Below, one piece after another: positions 44,009-55,531 of a DNA stretch of 62,000 nt. The notes under the pieces are model-generated. The model saw only the letters and a program-made list of their open reading frames with translations. It did no database searches and was not told the DNA's origin. How positions within the stretch are numbered: position 1 is the first letter of the stretch; each line of letters begins with the position of its first letter. Position numbers and translations under genes: made by a program. This DNA is from Symbiodinium natans (taxonomy: Eukaryota > Sar > Dinophyceae > Suessiales > Symbiodiniaceae): assembly GCA_905221605.1 (NCBI GenBank), contig CAJNDS010000491.1, positions 1 to 62,000 of the forward strand, given 5' to 3'.

Positions 44009-44209
44009 TGGCTATGGCTAGTGTTGGCACACGCCTTTGCCCTGGAGGTTTTGACTCTTGAGCCGGAGTGGCAGAACGCTGAAGCCAGATTACACTTCTG
44101 TTCCTGGTTGTCCTGTGGGTTCCACTCATCTTTGCAGCTTTCACGCCTCTGAGAAAGCACCAACTGCTCCTTCAAAGTTCTAAATGCGGCCAAGCGTGCT
44201 CAGACCAGC

Positions 44210-44315
44210 CTCCAGAATTGCGAGCCCGCAGCCTGGCGCAGTGCTTCGCAGTACCGCACCCAGGCCTCCACGTGGCTGTGTTTTGCTTGCCTCAAGAAGT
44301 GCTTTTCGGTGGACT
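44210..44315 (-). CDS. Single exon, unknown helical protein
   Basis: Bounded by tgcggcag and a GC donor (GGAG|gctggt). Encodes STEKHFLRQAKHSHVEAWVR then YCEALRQAAGSQFW. A further segment near 44190-44116 (AAFRTLKEQLVLSQRRESCK) could be the next exon, but it overlaps the neighbourhood of the plus-strand frame at 43772-44008. Confidence 0.5.
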
Positions 44316-44902
44316 CTGCCGCAGGCATTTCGGCAAAGGGAAGTGGCAACCTCAGCCAAATCCCAGTGCTATGTTCTGGGCATGGAAAGCAGCAGGCCTC
44401 AGAACTGCTTAGTCTGTTCACAGCCCGTCACTTAGGCTTTGGCTCGGGGAGCTGCATTCCGTGTGGGCTGCCAGCTCGAGCTGTGGCCTTCGACGTGCGC
44501 GTACGCAGCAAAAGAGCAGGCAATGGCGAGATATGCCTTTTGGCATGTGTGCCATCGTGTGCCAACCACCAAGCTTCGAGACCAAACTTTCTTCCGTATC
44601 TCCTATTTGCCAGCATTGAAGTACCGACACAGTCCAATACATACCGGCACACCTCCGCAGCGCCGGTGTTGACCTACGCCACAGCCAATTTGCAAGTGGA
44701 GTGGTGATAGAAGTACTTACAGGACAGGACAGGATATGTGGCCACAACATGTGACTGATCGTGCAGTAAATGCAGGGAGGGATGCATTCTTCTGAAATAT
44801 TCTACGCATCTCACTTGCCCAGGGCCCGCGATTCTGTCTGCATGTCTTCCACCCACCGATTTACTAGGATTGGCCTGGCGCTCTGTAATCATGAAGATTG
44901 CG

Positions 44903-44913
44903 TTTTGGCTCAA
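44903..44913 (+). other. Second spliced-leader-like match
   Basis: TTTTGGCTCAA, eleven bases shared with the dinoflagellate spliced leader. No convincing plus-strand gene follows. Confidence 0.25.
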
Positions 44914-45208
44914 TCAGTTCAGAGTACTGATTTAAAGTGGGCTGGCAACTGTCATAGTGCAGGTTGACGGACCAATGACTCGTGGCGACCCTTCGTAAAG
45001 CTGGTGGACGCACGTGGACAGTCAGCATCTGACAAAGTGCCGTGAAAAGATTCGCCCCGAGCGATTCTTCACGCAGCCGCTTGAACGGCTAGGCTGGCAT
45101 GGTCTCTCACACGGCTCGGCACCAAGGTCCAGTGGACAGGACTCTCCGAAGCAGCGAATTGAGATGAAACATAATTGTGTGCTGTCCTATCGCGCTCTGG
45201 GTTCAACC

Positions 45209-45841
45209 TGGCTCTCGTGAGAAGTTTGCAAGGTGTTGAATTGTACGCCTTTCGCAAGTTTCTGCGGTCGGGTTCCCCAATGCGACCTGGAATGTACTGT
45301 GTGGCTTCTTGGGACCCAGTTTCTTAATGCTCTCGGCTCCTAGCCTCAAACGGTACGTGACTGTGGCGCACATGAGTCTTATGCATGGCATCAAGATAGT
45401 GTGTGTGAGTGTGTCAGCTTCTGGATGCAAAATTGAGACTGGCCTCTCCATTTTCGCCTTCCGACTGCAAGGCATCTTGAGGAATGGTCCAGCTCACCTG
45501 ATCGAGCGACAGCGTGCTAGTCTGTGGGGCAACGACTGGCTGTCCCAGCTGGCATGGCTACGATTCAGAAGGGTCGGGCTTGACAGGCACGAGTCTATGC
45601 TGACAGGATCTGGCAGGCCACCGTGTCGTCCTCCGGCAAGCCCTCCTTCAACACAGACACAGCGTACTCGTGCACGCACCTGGGTTCTTGGAAGCTTTTT
45701 GCTCGCACGACATGCCGAATAAGATGTCAGCACTGCCTGCACTTCTACCCTGCAGCTCGCCAAAACATTTCTGTAGGTTCGTTCCGCATGTGTCGTCGAG
45801 GTGCGCCCCGCCAGTCTCAGAGAGTGCCAGCAGCACCTTGA
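45209..45841 (-). CDS. Multi-exon gene segment, unknown
   Basis: First exon (about 45836-45750, after cgtcaag) encodes VLLALSETGGAHLDDTCGTN then LQKCFGELQ. A second (about 45685-45605) encodes HEYAVSVLKEGLPEDDTVAC then QILSA before TAG. A third (about 45370-45290, before cattccag|gtcgc) encodes TYRLRLGAESIKKLGPKKPH. The pieces are in different frames and natural in composition. No family recognised. Confidence 0.45.
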
Positions 45842-46531
45842 CGTGAAGACAGCTTCAGCAAACAGGTGAAGTTATGTAAACTCTAGCTTTGGAGCGCCTC
45901 TCTGAGCTTTTGAGTAGCTAGAAGTCGAATCACTGTATGTAAATCCATGGCCCAGATGCTTGGCCCTGCCGCACCCGACATCGCTCCACGCGGGGAACCA
46001 ATGGGATCGTCCAGAACTCCAGGTTCGCAGCGGACCTCAAAGAGCCGCATGCCCTCTCCTACGTGATCCTTTCAAGAACTGCTGGGATTTCCGTGTCTAA
46101 GGCCTATATGATCCACAGGCTGAGCTTGGCCCCGCCTACCCCTCAAAACCAGCCTATCTGGAATGCCAGTCACAAGGTTCCACGACCCTTCAACCCAGAC
46201 TCCACTGAACCAAAGGCGCAACACCTTCATCCCTTCATCTGTCTTTCTTTCCCCTCTCCCTTCTCTTTCTTCGATGCACTCTGCAGCCCTGGCTTGTGGA
46301 GAGGACTGGGCCAGATTGCCTGAGTGATCCTAAGTGCCAGGCGCTCCAGAGCCAACCTCAGTCAGAGTTGTTTGTAAAAGACGGAGAATGATTGAAGCTC
46401 CGGCGGCAGTTGTGAGTTCTGGGTTCTATGCCAGCGGGCGTGAGGTTGCAACTAGCTGGCTGATGTTACTTACGAACACGGCACTACGCGAACAATGTTG
46501 TCGAAATCCCCAAAGGCTACATGGTTTGGGC

Positions 46532-48330
46532 TCAGCCACGACCTACGGGTGCCATGTCTGGCTTTGTCCTTATTTGCTTGGCTTTGTGCGGTTGCGTGGC
46601 AGAGTTCACTGCGCAAAGCCCAAAGAGCATGTAGCGCGTGTCGGGCCGCAGACCCAGCAACGTGGTTTGAATCATGCCACGGGCCCGGTCCTGCAGGGCT
46701 TTGGGCCAGGCACTCTCTACTTCGGAAAGAAACACACGACAGTTTGAAGAGGTGGCTTGGGCTTGAAGCTTGGCGTGGAATTGCAACACCTATCGCGATT
46801 ATAGCGCCAACCGGCGCTGAAGAGGGCACTTTCACCTTGGAGTCCTCTCGCAAGACTTCCGGCAGCCACTGGCCTGAATGGGACACTAGAGGCACTATAG
46901 AGGGTGTTTTCGGGAGAGCTCTCACATGCCTTGTGGGTGCAACGCATTTATATAAGGGCCGAGGTGCAGGGTCTCTCCTTCAAAGCATCCGGATTGATGT
47001 TGAGCTTGGGGTTGCGCTTCCTCCGCGGAGGCCTGTCAGACCTTGGGCTGTTGCCATCCTCTGAGCCTTCCTCGTTGCCCTCATCGGTAGTCGCATCTAC
47101 CACTCGCAGGGTTGCAATGTACCTCTGAATTTGCTCTGTGTGGATCTGATAAGCATCCTTGGTGGCTTCGTTTCCAATCTTGCCTGGTCTAGACCACTCC
47201 AGATCCACCTGGGCCGTCCCGATGGATGCGCAGGTCAAGCTTGCAGGTGCGGGGCAGTAAGCATTGATGCGGCAATGCGCCACACAGTCCCTGCTGCTTC
47301 CGGCTACGTTCTCCGCCCGAACCCGGAACTCATACTCAGTGTCTGGTATCAGGTCATGAAGCTCATGCTCTGTGACCTCTGGTTTTAGAACAACTGTTTC
47401 CTCAGAGGCAGAGGTCTTGACCAGGACTCTCACATGGTCGGCTTGAGCTTCCTTTGGCAAGTCAAGGAATTCCAAAGCGTTCCATCGCAAGGTCACGTTG
47501 CGGCCTTCACATCGCAGCTGCAAGGACTCAAGTGGTGGCGGCGGGATTTGGTTCCAAACGGTCATGCGCACAGGCTCGCCAATGCATCCAATGATACGCT
47601 GCTTGGAAGAACAGAAGAGGCGCAGTTCAAAAACTTGGCTCTTCGGGATCTTCCCACTACCACGCTGTGAGCGGCTGCAAGATGGCATGGACATCTCGAC
47701 GTGGCCCAACATCTGAGGCTGACCATCCGAGCTCTTAGGCAAGTCGGCGCGCAAGTTTGGATCCACGTTGTTGAAGGCCTGGTGGCCTAGATAGAAGCCA
47801 CCCCCTCCGGCCGCGCAGTAGCTGAGGCCAGGCGGAACCAAGGCGATGAAGGGGGTGTCACCCAAGACTTTGCGAGGTACCGGCCATGGCACAGGCTCCC
47901 TCTCATCCTTGAGGACAGTATGGCCAGGTCCATAGTAGCTACATGGACCTTGAAGCCGATATCGCACAACGCAGGTCTGCCCAGCCACGAGACGGCATGA
48001 GGCCGTGGTAACGACGTCTCCGATGCTTGGGAAGAGCGACTTGTGCACACTCACCTCGTGAGAGAAACTCGAGACTTTCTGTACTACATTGTACAACCTA
48101 CTGACTGGTATGATGTGGTATGCACCAAGTGTGCTCCCCATGAGCCCTGACACGACTGGGGACCTGAGTCGGAGGGTTCGGGGTTTGGAGTTTGGATTTA
48201 GACCAGCCAGGGTGCCATTTGACCCCGTCGTAGCTCACCACTGTGGTTGGCTCTCCAAATTGCGATCTGATCTGCATGTAGCCTGGCACGGATACCAAAC
48301 GAAACCGGTTCCGGAATGGTATACCTTCCA
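46532..48330 (-). CDS. Fibronectin type III domain protein
   Basis: The main exon (about 48050-46948) begins HEVSVHKSLFPSIGDVVTTA and runs through a Cys/Gly-rich part of about 190 residues (CSYYGPGHTVLKDEREPVPW, YCAAGGGGFYLGHQ). A complete FN3 domain follows: LQLRCEGRNVTLRWNALEFL to LIPDTEYEFRVRAENVAGSS. A second FN3 starts (ASLTCASIGTAQVDLEWSRP) and is interrupted by an acidic then basic insert (DEGNEEGSEDGNSPRSDRPP, RRKRNPK). The next exon, from about 46792 after gcgatag, completes an FN3: LLGLRPDTRYMLFGLCAVNS to IRTKPDMAPV. An upstream exon near 48330-48230 (LVSVPGYMQIRSQFGEPTTV) fits before a gtgagc donor. FN3 domains bind proteins or glycans; the cellular place is not clear because no signal or membrane segment is visible. 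Confidence 0.7.
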
Positions 48331-48379
48331 TCATCATAAGGGTTTGTTTGAGAATTGGGGGGGGGTGGGCGACAGGTGT

Positions 48380-48520
48380 CGGGATCCGGGTCTGTTTCGT
48401 GGGTATGCTTCGGGGCATCTTTCGCAGCATGAATCATGATCTACTTTGCAATTTCGGGGGTATGTTTCGCGGGTATCTTTCGGGGGCATGTTTTGCAGGT
48501 GTGCTGCTGCATGCCCCTCT
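48380..48520. repeat. Degenerate minisatellite, 'tttcgggggtat' core
   Basis: Repeated 'tttcg(t/c/g)gggtat(g/c)(t/c)ttcggggcat' variants of about 12-24 bases. Confidence 0.6.
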
Positions 48521-48539
48521 CAAACCTGAGCCCCCAAAA

Positions 48540-49330
48540 AACGAACACACCCATAGACTTGGACCCGCTTTTTGCTAAAGGGGGGCCTCTATAGAGACAA
48601 GCTTGCTGGGCTACTTAGGATCTCGCGACTCCTCCGCGAATTTCTTGCCGCGTGCCCTGACAGTAAATTTACCAACCTCCCTCCTAGAGCTCAGGGGTTT
48701 CTGGGGAGTGGCGCCTTTGAAAACCAGGACAGAAGGGGATGTAGGGAGAGGAGACATGGACTTCCGACTCTGTGGCCCTGTGCTCCAAGCGATTGGCCAA
48801 GGAGCTGATACATGGAGAAGCAACGCTCTCGAAACTTAGCTGCGGCCTGCGTGGAGACACTTCCTTGGAAACACCAGGGGGCGGTCAGGTTGCAGAGTCA
48901 TGAGTAGTTCCATGCGCGTTGTGCAGATGTGGGTCTCAAGACCGACCTATGCCCACCCATGCTGCGCAGTGCTCAAGTCCCAATGTGCAGCAGGGAAGCC
49001 AACGAGGGAACTGCCGTACATGTCCCAAAGGTGGGCAAAGCGCCTCTCCAGCTCCGGCACTTCAGGGACTTCGCCTTGGACAAACGCCTGAGGCGGAGAG
49101 ACTCCATACAGCTGCTAAGTTCTGTATATCTCTATGTCTCTATGTGGCTACCTCTCTATAATCACAAGGACCACAACATCGGAGGATGTGCCTCCGCAGG
49201 GAGAACGGCGGCATCCTTCTGGCGGCTTCGTTCGACTGTCAACCTGATCTTCAGAAAATGACCCACAGACTAATGTAAAGTCCCGTAGAATGCTACACGC
49301 CCGAGAACTCAGAAAGTTGTTGGAAATGGT
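48540..49330. other. Spacer, nothing supported
   Basis: Overlapping short frames only. Confidence 0.4.
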
Positions 49331-49333
49331 TGC

Positions 49334-49995
49334 TTAACGGCTTATTGCTTGAAGGGCGGGATCTCGAAGGTTTACCGTAGGATGTTGTATGTAGAGAGAC
49401 TTCTTGTGCCACTTGCTACAACCCGAAGCTTTGTTCAGTTCCCATTCCCGGGGATGTTGCCCGACCCGTTCAGAAGGCGAGCATACAAACTCCAAGCCGA
49501 AGCGCATTCGGCATGCTAAGGCATCGTACAAGGCCGGGATGGTGTGCACCTCCACACCCCACTGAATATCCAGCGGCGGCTGACGCAGCAGTTGGGACAG
49601 GCTTTCGGTGCCTCGGATCTAGATCAGCCATCATTGGAACCTGCAAAACTATTTGCCTTCATTCTCTTCCCGTCAAGCTGCCAATCTCCCGGTTCGCCCG
49701 GGAGCTATTGATCGCGCGGTAGAGGCGCGCAACATCCTCTGGTGGAGGGCTGACCTTCTCCACAGTACCTGGCTCCGGAGGATGCGGCCGTCGCCTTCAA
49801 GCCTTATACTTAAGCCTTCTAAGCCCTAAGCCCCAAGCCCTAAACCCTAAACCCCCGAAAGCCCCAAAAGCCCCAAACCAGCATGCAAGAGAGGCACAGA
49901 GGTGTTCGAACAGAGCGGCCGGCTCCTTGAGTCCGCTGCTGATGGCGCTGCGGCCCAGGCCGTGCTTCAGCTCCAACTGGCTGCCCTCCCAACAC
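49334..49995 (-). CDS. Three-exon gene of unknown function
   Basis: Exon about 49995-49875 after gttcag encodes LELKHGLGRSAISSGLKEPA then ALFEHLCASLAC. Exon about 49800-49670 encodes PPEPGTVEKVSPPPEDVARL then YRAINSSRANREIGSLTGRE before a stop. Exon about 49625-49420 encodes GTESLSQLLRQPPLDIQWGV, EVHTIPALYDALACRMRFGL and EFVCSPSERVGQHPREWELN. Coding character is strong in all three. Because the middle piece ends in a stop in its frame, a donor must lie before it. The first intron holds a telomere-like repeat. No family recognised. Confidence 0.55.
49811..49857. repeat. Telomere-like CCCTAAA cluster in an intron
   Basis: Six variant units (TAAGCCC, CTAAGCCC, CCTAAACCC). The best such cluster in the window. 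Confidence 0.75.
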
Positions 49996-50029
49996 AAGCT
50001 GAACTCTGGAACCCTTAATCTTACTCCCC

Positions 50030-50100
50030 TGTATATCCCTCACGTATACCTTAAATAGTCCCTGTATAGTACCTATATAGTCCCTTATATACCTAAGCTA
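50030..50100. repeat. Degenerate 'tatagtccct' repeat
   Basis: Short AT-rich units (ccctgtata, ccttaaatagtccctgtatagtac style) repeated about six times. Confidence 0.5.
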
Positions 50101-50733
50101 CAGTACATTGCCTCCAAATCCTGCAGAGTTTCATGCTGGCAGGTGTTGGGATACGACGTAGCGATAGGCCATTACGAGGACTCAGCGACAGCTGTTTCGG
50201 ACAACACGGGTGCCTCCTTTAGTTCACAAGTTAGCTGGAAGCAACGGAGAGGCTCGAAGGCCTCAAGCCTCTCAAAGCTCCCCCTACCCAAAAGTGACAA
50301 GGCGTCGGGTTCCAGTAAGCCTGAAGCTAGCGGATCCTGCAAGAAATCATGGGGCCTGTTTCTGCAGAAGCCGTCGGGTTTCATGCGTGCTCTTGTGCGC
50401 TCTATGAACCTGGATGCCCTTTGATCTTACAGACACGGCTATTTCTGTTAGGGGCAATCAAACATGACAGCATGTGAGATGCATCTACGAGGCTGCCAAA
50501 CAATGATTTGCTTCAGTTTCTGAAGTCACAGTGTCGGTTCCCTCCACACTTTCCAGGGTTTCACGGCCGAGAGACTAGCTCCAACAGGCTTGGTCGAGGT
50601 GGCGCGACGAGAGAGAGCTGTCTTTGACACTCCTGGCCCCGGAGAGAAAAGGCGGGGGCATATGATGGCAAGGCAAGCTCGGGACAGCTCGGGACCGGCA
50701 TTCGTTCATGTGCCATACGACTCTGTGACATGC

Positions 50734-51890
50734 CTGCAGGTCAACCTTCCCGTCTCCATCTTCGTCGAGGGAAGAAAGCACCTGGCGACTGCGACTGAAC
50801 GCCGCTTGCGCTGCGTCATGCTAGCCTGCTGCTACTACGGCGCTCCCCGTAACCGCACAAACATAACTGCCGTTGGGGAGCCTCTTCGACGGTCACATCA
50901 CGTAGGCCCGGTCCGCCACGGAAAAAATGATAAATCTCGTTCGAATCAATATACTTCACCCTGGGGGTTAAGAAGTAGGTCTGGATAAATGTACCAATTG
51001 TTGCGGTATCTCTCTCGATAAGCTGCCGAAACTTTGTCAGAATGCTCCATCGCTTCACGAGCTCATCCATCACACGGCCCAGTTGCAGCACCGCCCCTGA
51101 GGTCAGTCGGCAGATGTGCCTAGGTCGCCCAAAACCCAAAAAACCCAACACTCCCTAAACCAAACCTTCAACGACTTCTAGAAACGCTGTAGAGGTATAT
51201 CGCCTTAAGTTGACCTTCAAACGTGAAAACCGCCACGAGGATCCAGGTGCTGGTGGATGAGAAGGGCCTCAAACAAGTCCTCCGCGTCCTGGGTGGTTGC
51301 GATCGCTTGTTCCTCGTTCCGGTGGTGTGGCCCAACACCTTCGGAAAAGAGGCTTTCAGCCATGAGGCTCTTCTTCATAAGTGTCACAAACTCCTCTTTG
51401 TTTGCCTCGTTGGGGAACTGCGACATGGGATGCTCAGGATTGCGGAAAAGGAGATGATGCTCGTTGCTTGTGCTCTTGCCGCCGGCCATGGGCGACAAGT
51501 TCCAGGAAAACACCGATGCTTGGTCGTCACCTTTCTTCGGAGTTGGTCTGACTGCCATGCCCTTCAAAAGACTGATGGCGCTGGACTTGCTTCGCAAGTT
51601 GACAGAGCGGCTGACAAGGCTGAGGCTGTCCTCAATCTGTGTGTCTCCGTCGTTCGTGTCGACCTCATCAGTGGATCCTGCCACGAAGGTCCCGGTCTGC
51701 GATAGCCATATTCGGACACCTGCAGCCTCATCAAAATCGGCCTGCCAGAATCCAACACCATACCTTTCGGCTAGTGGCCCATCGCATGAGACGACCAGGT
51801 CAGATGTCAGAACTGAATAAAGCTCGCGCTTTGTCTCCAAGTCCAGGTTATGAACCTGCAAAACCCGGCGAGCACGGCGCCATTCAGCGC
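50734..51890 (-). CDS. Gene region with an EF-hand exon
   Basis: Exon 51890 to about 51220, after gggttttgcag, encodes about 220 residues: VHNLDLETKRELYSVLTSDL, GPLAERYGVGFWQADFDEAA, then a Ser/Lys-rich linker and FPNEANKEEFVTLMKKSLMA. Exon 51096-50960 (cctcag before, CCAGG|gtgaag after) encodes GAVLQLGRVMDELVKRWSIL then TKFRQLIERDTATIGTFIQT. Exon 50781-50734 (gccag before, GC donor after) is only 16 codons, VLSSLDEDGDGKVDLQ, an EF-hand calcium loop (Asp at positions 1, 3, 5; Gly 6; Val 8). Position 12 must come from the next exon. That all three belong to one gene is inference from order and direction. It may be a calcium-regulated protein; the family is unknown. Confidence 0.55.
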
Positions 51891-52162
51891 AAAAGTGCGT
51901 CAAACATGTTGGCATCTAAGGTAGTTGAGCCAGCACCGACCCAGAATTAGGGTCTGTAAATGGCTGCAGTTGTGAGAGCAGTCATTTGTTGCCTCTTTTT
52001 TAGTTACACTTCTTAGTTCATTTGCTTAGCGACACTGATGACAGGCATGATCCCTTGTACCCTTTGGGGTTCAGTGAGTATAGTTCCTCTGCCATGCACT
52101 CCGGACCTTACGTTGCATGCACACAGTCGTCAACTCCGCAGCCCATCATCTCCGACATTCTC

Positions 52163-52519
52163 CTACTGCGTTACTAACTGCAAGTTCCACCCCGCCTCGC
52201 GGAGAGTATCCGTGCACGAGCTGAAGTCAGGCACTTGCAGCGTCTTTGAGCTGAGGGTGCTGGGTAGCGCGGGGCGCTGTGCAGGTGGCGGCGCGCCCAC
52301 CCCTGCCATGGGCCCCTCGGCAGCCAAAGCGATCCGGCCATCCCGTCTCCTTGCCACTGCTATGGCAGCCAGTGCCGCAGCGGCCCTTGCTGGAGCACCC
52401 GTCCACTGCCGTGGCTTGGGTGGCTTGGTCGAATGTGGGCGTGCAGCGAAGTGCTGCAAGAAAGGATGTCTCCATGTTGCCGTCTGCGGCTGGAGAGAGG
52501 CACACGCCATGGCTTCCAT
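52163..52519 (-). CDS. First exon, possibly organelle-targeted protein
   Basis: The start, M(EA)MACASLQPQTATWRHPF, is followed by about 70 residues rich in Ala, Arg, Pro, Ser and poor in acidic residues, with a hydrophobic AAAALAAIAV. That fits an N-terminal targeting sequence. It then turns protein-like: LSSKTLQVPDFSSCTDTLRE and AGWNLQ, ending near a CAG|TT boundary at about 52185. A plus-strand frame of 166 codons covers the same bases, so strand is not certain. Confidence 0.35.
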   Translation of the reverse strand: MEAMACASLQPQTATWRHPFLQHFAARPHSTKPPKPRQWTGAPARAAAALAAIAVARRRDGRIALAAEGPMAGVGAPPPAQRPALPSTLSSKTLQVPDFSSCTDTLREAGWNLQLVTQ

Positions 52520-52559
52520 GAGAAGCATTGTAAGCTAGCACTGCCGTTCAGACACTGTA

Positions 52560-53360
52560 AACACACTATTTTCTCCTTCAGTCAGACTACACTGCCGCGA
52601 TGACTGCCGGCTTCAGCTTCGTTGCTTGGGATGTCCTCGGCCGGAGCCATCACGTGTTGCCACATTTTGAAGATCTCATCACGGCACATCGGGGCATCGG
52701 TTTCTCCTCTCTCTCTCTCTCTGCCGTGCCATCCCCGAGGGGGATCGGTTTGCTAGCAAGATTTCACAAGTCAACTTGCAGCTGGGTGAAGCAAGCTCGC
52801 GTTGAAGGCACTTTGACTTGCAAACCACGCACGACGAGCTGGGCACAGCCAGTACCGCTACAATACCTGCAGTCGGAGCTTGATCCTGCAAATCCCCACG
52901 TCTCTGTCCCGGGTTAGGAAGGAGCACGAAAATTGGGATTCTGTACATGTGCACTGCGGAGCAACCGACGAGCGCCAGCTGGCTTAGCGGGCGAAATGCG
53001 CATGTCGCTGAGAGGTCTGGCAGTCAGTGCATGCGGGGATAACACGCTTCTACGAGTCATGAACCATGCCCGAGTTATCGTTTCTTCATCAGTCTGTTGA
53101 GCCCGATCCGGAGCATGTGCCCGACCGACCTTCTGCCACAGATGAAAAAGTCGTGTCAAGGCTCACTGGCCACTTCCAGCCACGGAGTCTGCAAAGTCAA
53201 CTTGGAGCAGCACCTGGACCGGCCCAATTTTGAAACTCCAACACGACAAGAATACCCCTAAATGGGCCCTTTTTTTGGCTGTGCAAGAATTCAGGCGAGG
53301 AGGGTGTGTCTTCCGCAGGCAGCAGACCTTGTGCACATGCGCCTACTTTGGCACGGGCCG
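52560..53360. other. Spacer, nothing supported
   Basis: A (TC)n tract near 52708-52721 and short frames only. Confidence 0.4.
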
Positions 53361-53368
53361 TTCAGGCA

Positions 53369-54064
53369 CTAACATCTGCACTGCATGAAGTCATCGTCAG
53401 CGGCAAAGCACATTGAGGACCCAGCTCTTTGAGAGGCCTTGCACAGCACATGAAACCACCCATGCCTACCAAAATTCAGCATATACTCGAAGCGTTCTGT
53501 CATTCCAACTTTCTTCATTGCAAGCAAGGGCTCTCCAAGGCAGCTGCCTATAGCCACCCGCTTACGTAAGCGTCGCTGCTTTTTTGCTAGAATGGCGACA
53601 TGGGAGGACGGTGGGCACCGGGCAACGTGTTCAAATCCATGCCAAATCATGCAAGAATCAGACCTCCCAAAAATGAAATTCTGCAGCTCCTGCGGGAACA
53701 ACCCTGTTTTAAAGTCGGCGCAGTGAGCATGGGTTCCAGGACTGATTACTTCATTTCCAGTGAACGCAGGTTTGGAGCGCATGGAGGGGGCTCGTTGGGG
53801 CAAGGGATGCGAACAACCTACAGCACATGAAAGCCCTGGATGCTCCGCGCGGTGGTCTTTGGGCCGCTTCCCGTCGCTCTCTGCTGCAAATTTGGTCGAA
53901 GCAAGAATGCGGAGAAGTTCTAAGGCGGTCGGTGCGCGGCAGTATACGGCGGTGCGAGATGACCTTTGTTCTCTCTTCCTGGGGATGCAAGACGGCAAGA
54001 TAAATCGAGGGGTATTCACCAAGCAAGAGGTGCCTGGTGCGGGGGATGGCTGAATGTTAGCCAT
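53369..54064 (-). CDS. Candidate 231-codon ORF, unknown
   Basis: An ORF this long is not expected often by chance. The second half is more protein-like: CADFKTGLFPQELQNFIFGR, LAKKQRRLRKRVAIGSCLGE, and GMTERFEYMLNFGRHGWFHV. The first half is basic and irregular. No domain recognised. Confidence 0.4.
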   Translation of the reverse strand: MANIQPSPAPGTSCLVNTPRFILPSCIPRKREQRSSRTAVYCRAPTALELLRILASTKFAAESDGKRPKDHRAEHPGLSCAVGCSHPLPQRAPSMRSKPAFTGNEVISPGTHAHCADFKTGLFPQELQNFIFGRSDSCMIWHGFEHVARCPPSSHVAILAKKQRRLRKRVAIGSCLGEPLLAMKKVGMTERFEYMLNFGRHGWFHVLCKASQRAGSSMCFAADDDFMQCRC

Positions 54065-54789
54065 GGTCGGTCGGCGGCACCTGCTTTTGACCCTTTTTCC
54101 CTTTTTGCCTCGGGTGATGACGTTTTCGCAACCCGGGGGTGGCGGCCAGCCTGAACTCCAACCGGAGGGGGCAATGACGTATCGGAGCCCCCCGAGAAGG
54201 CAGGAGGGATGGCGCCTAAGGCATCTCTACCAACTACCCGGTCGCTCCTCACTTACTCATCGAGGGGTATTCGGAAGCGCCAGGACGACGAACCTTGGCC
54301 CAGTCACTCCCTTTGCCACGTGGGTGTCTTGTGAGCACAACCTCCTCATCGTGCCATGCGCACGAGATAGCAGTCGTGTTTACTGTATAGAAAATATAGG
54401 GTGACCGTGATACCTGTTGGCTCGAGGCGGGGCCGGGTTAGGTGGCGGCAGCAGGTCATTCGCTGACAAACTTTGCATGCATGTCGCTTTCCAGGTTCTC
54501 CAGGACAGAGAACAGCATACAGTATCAAGCCGTTGTACATCGTCGCTACCGCTTTAGGCTGCCCGTGTCAGGTAAGGATCTTTGCATTGAGCCGCCACTT
54601 TGTTTTGCCTTGCAGGCCAAGGCAGATGGTCCATGGCGTCCGAGGTCAACGCCGCAACTTTGGAGGCAAGATGGGTTGAACGTGGTCTAACGACCCTTTG
54701 CATGAATTTGCTAAAGTCCTGGCCATGATGGCCACGTGGACCAATTAGGTCGACAAGGCACAGAGTCTCAGAGCGTGCAAGTAGGTGGC

Positions 54790-55495
54790 TTACGCATGTT
54801 GAATCTGCTCCAGTCCACGCATCACATCCTGAAGACCCGAACGCAGCTGAGCATTGTCTGCAGAGATGGCTGCAAGCTCACACCTCAGCTTCTCCAGCTC
54901 CTCGCTGGCAATCTGCAGAGCCTCGGCTCCTTCATGCCGCTCGTCCGCCAAAGCGGCCATCTCTGCCTCTATAGTTCGGGACTTGGACATGTTCCACCCG
55001 TTTTGTTTCTGGTTTTTTTCATATGCTCGGGCTGCTTCAGGATATTTCAGGATCCGCTACCGCTACAGACATGTTTTCGGGGGTCTGCTTCTGAAGTGTG
55101 TGCATATATAAAAGGTGTGGTGGTGGGTTATTTGGGTATGTTAGCCCCCGCCCCTCCGCCCCTCCTTTTTTTCGAGGTGCTCTATTCGCTTTTGAAATGG
55201 CGCCCGCATAGCGGGATTTTGAGGGTTTAGGGCTTTCGTGCAAGATGTAGGACTCCATTCAAGAGGCCCTATCCTCATGCCGTCGTCAGTTTTTTGAAAC
55301 GCGAAGCAGGTGGGACCCTCCAAAAACAGTGACAACAATTCGAGGATGGCGAGTCGGCGAGTTATGGGTGTTTGGGGGGGGGGGGGGGGAGTGGGCCCCG
55401 GGAACCCGGATCACACACACACACACACACACCAACACACACACACACAAACACAAACACACACAAACACAAACACAAACACAAACACACACACA

Positions 55496-55531
<36 letters not shown>

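Noticed and set aside
50143-50424. Open frames on both strands
   Set aside because: Both look partly protein-like (Ser/Lys-rich plus; Leu-rich minus) and neither has splice or start evidence to decide.
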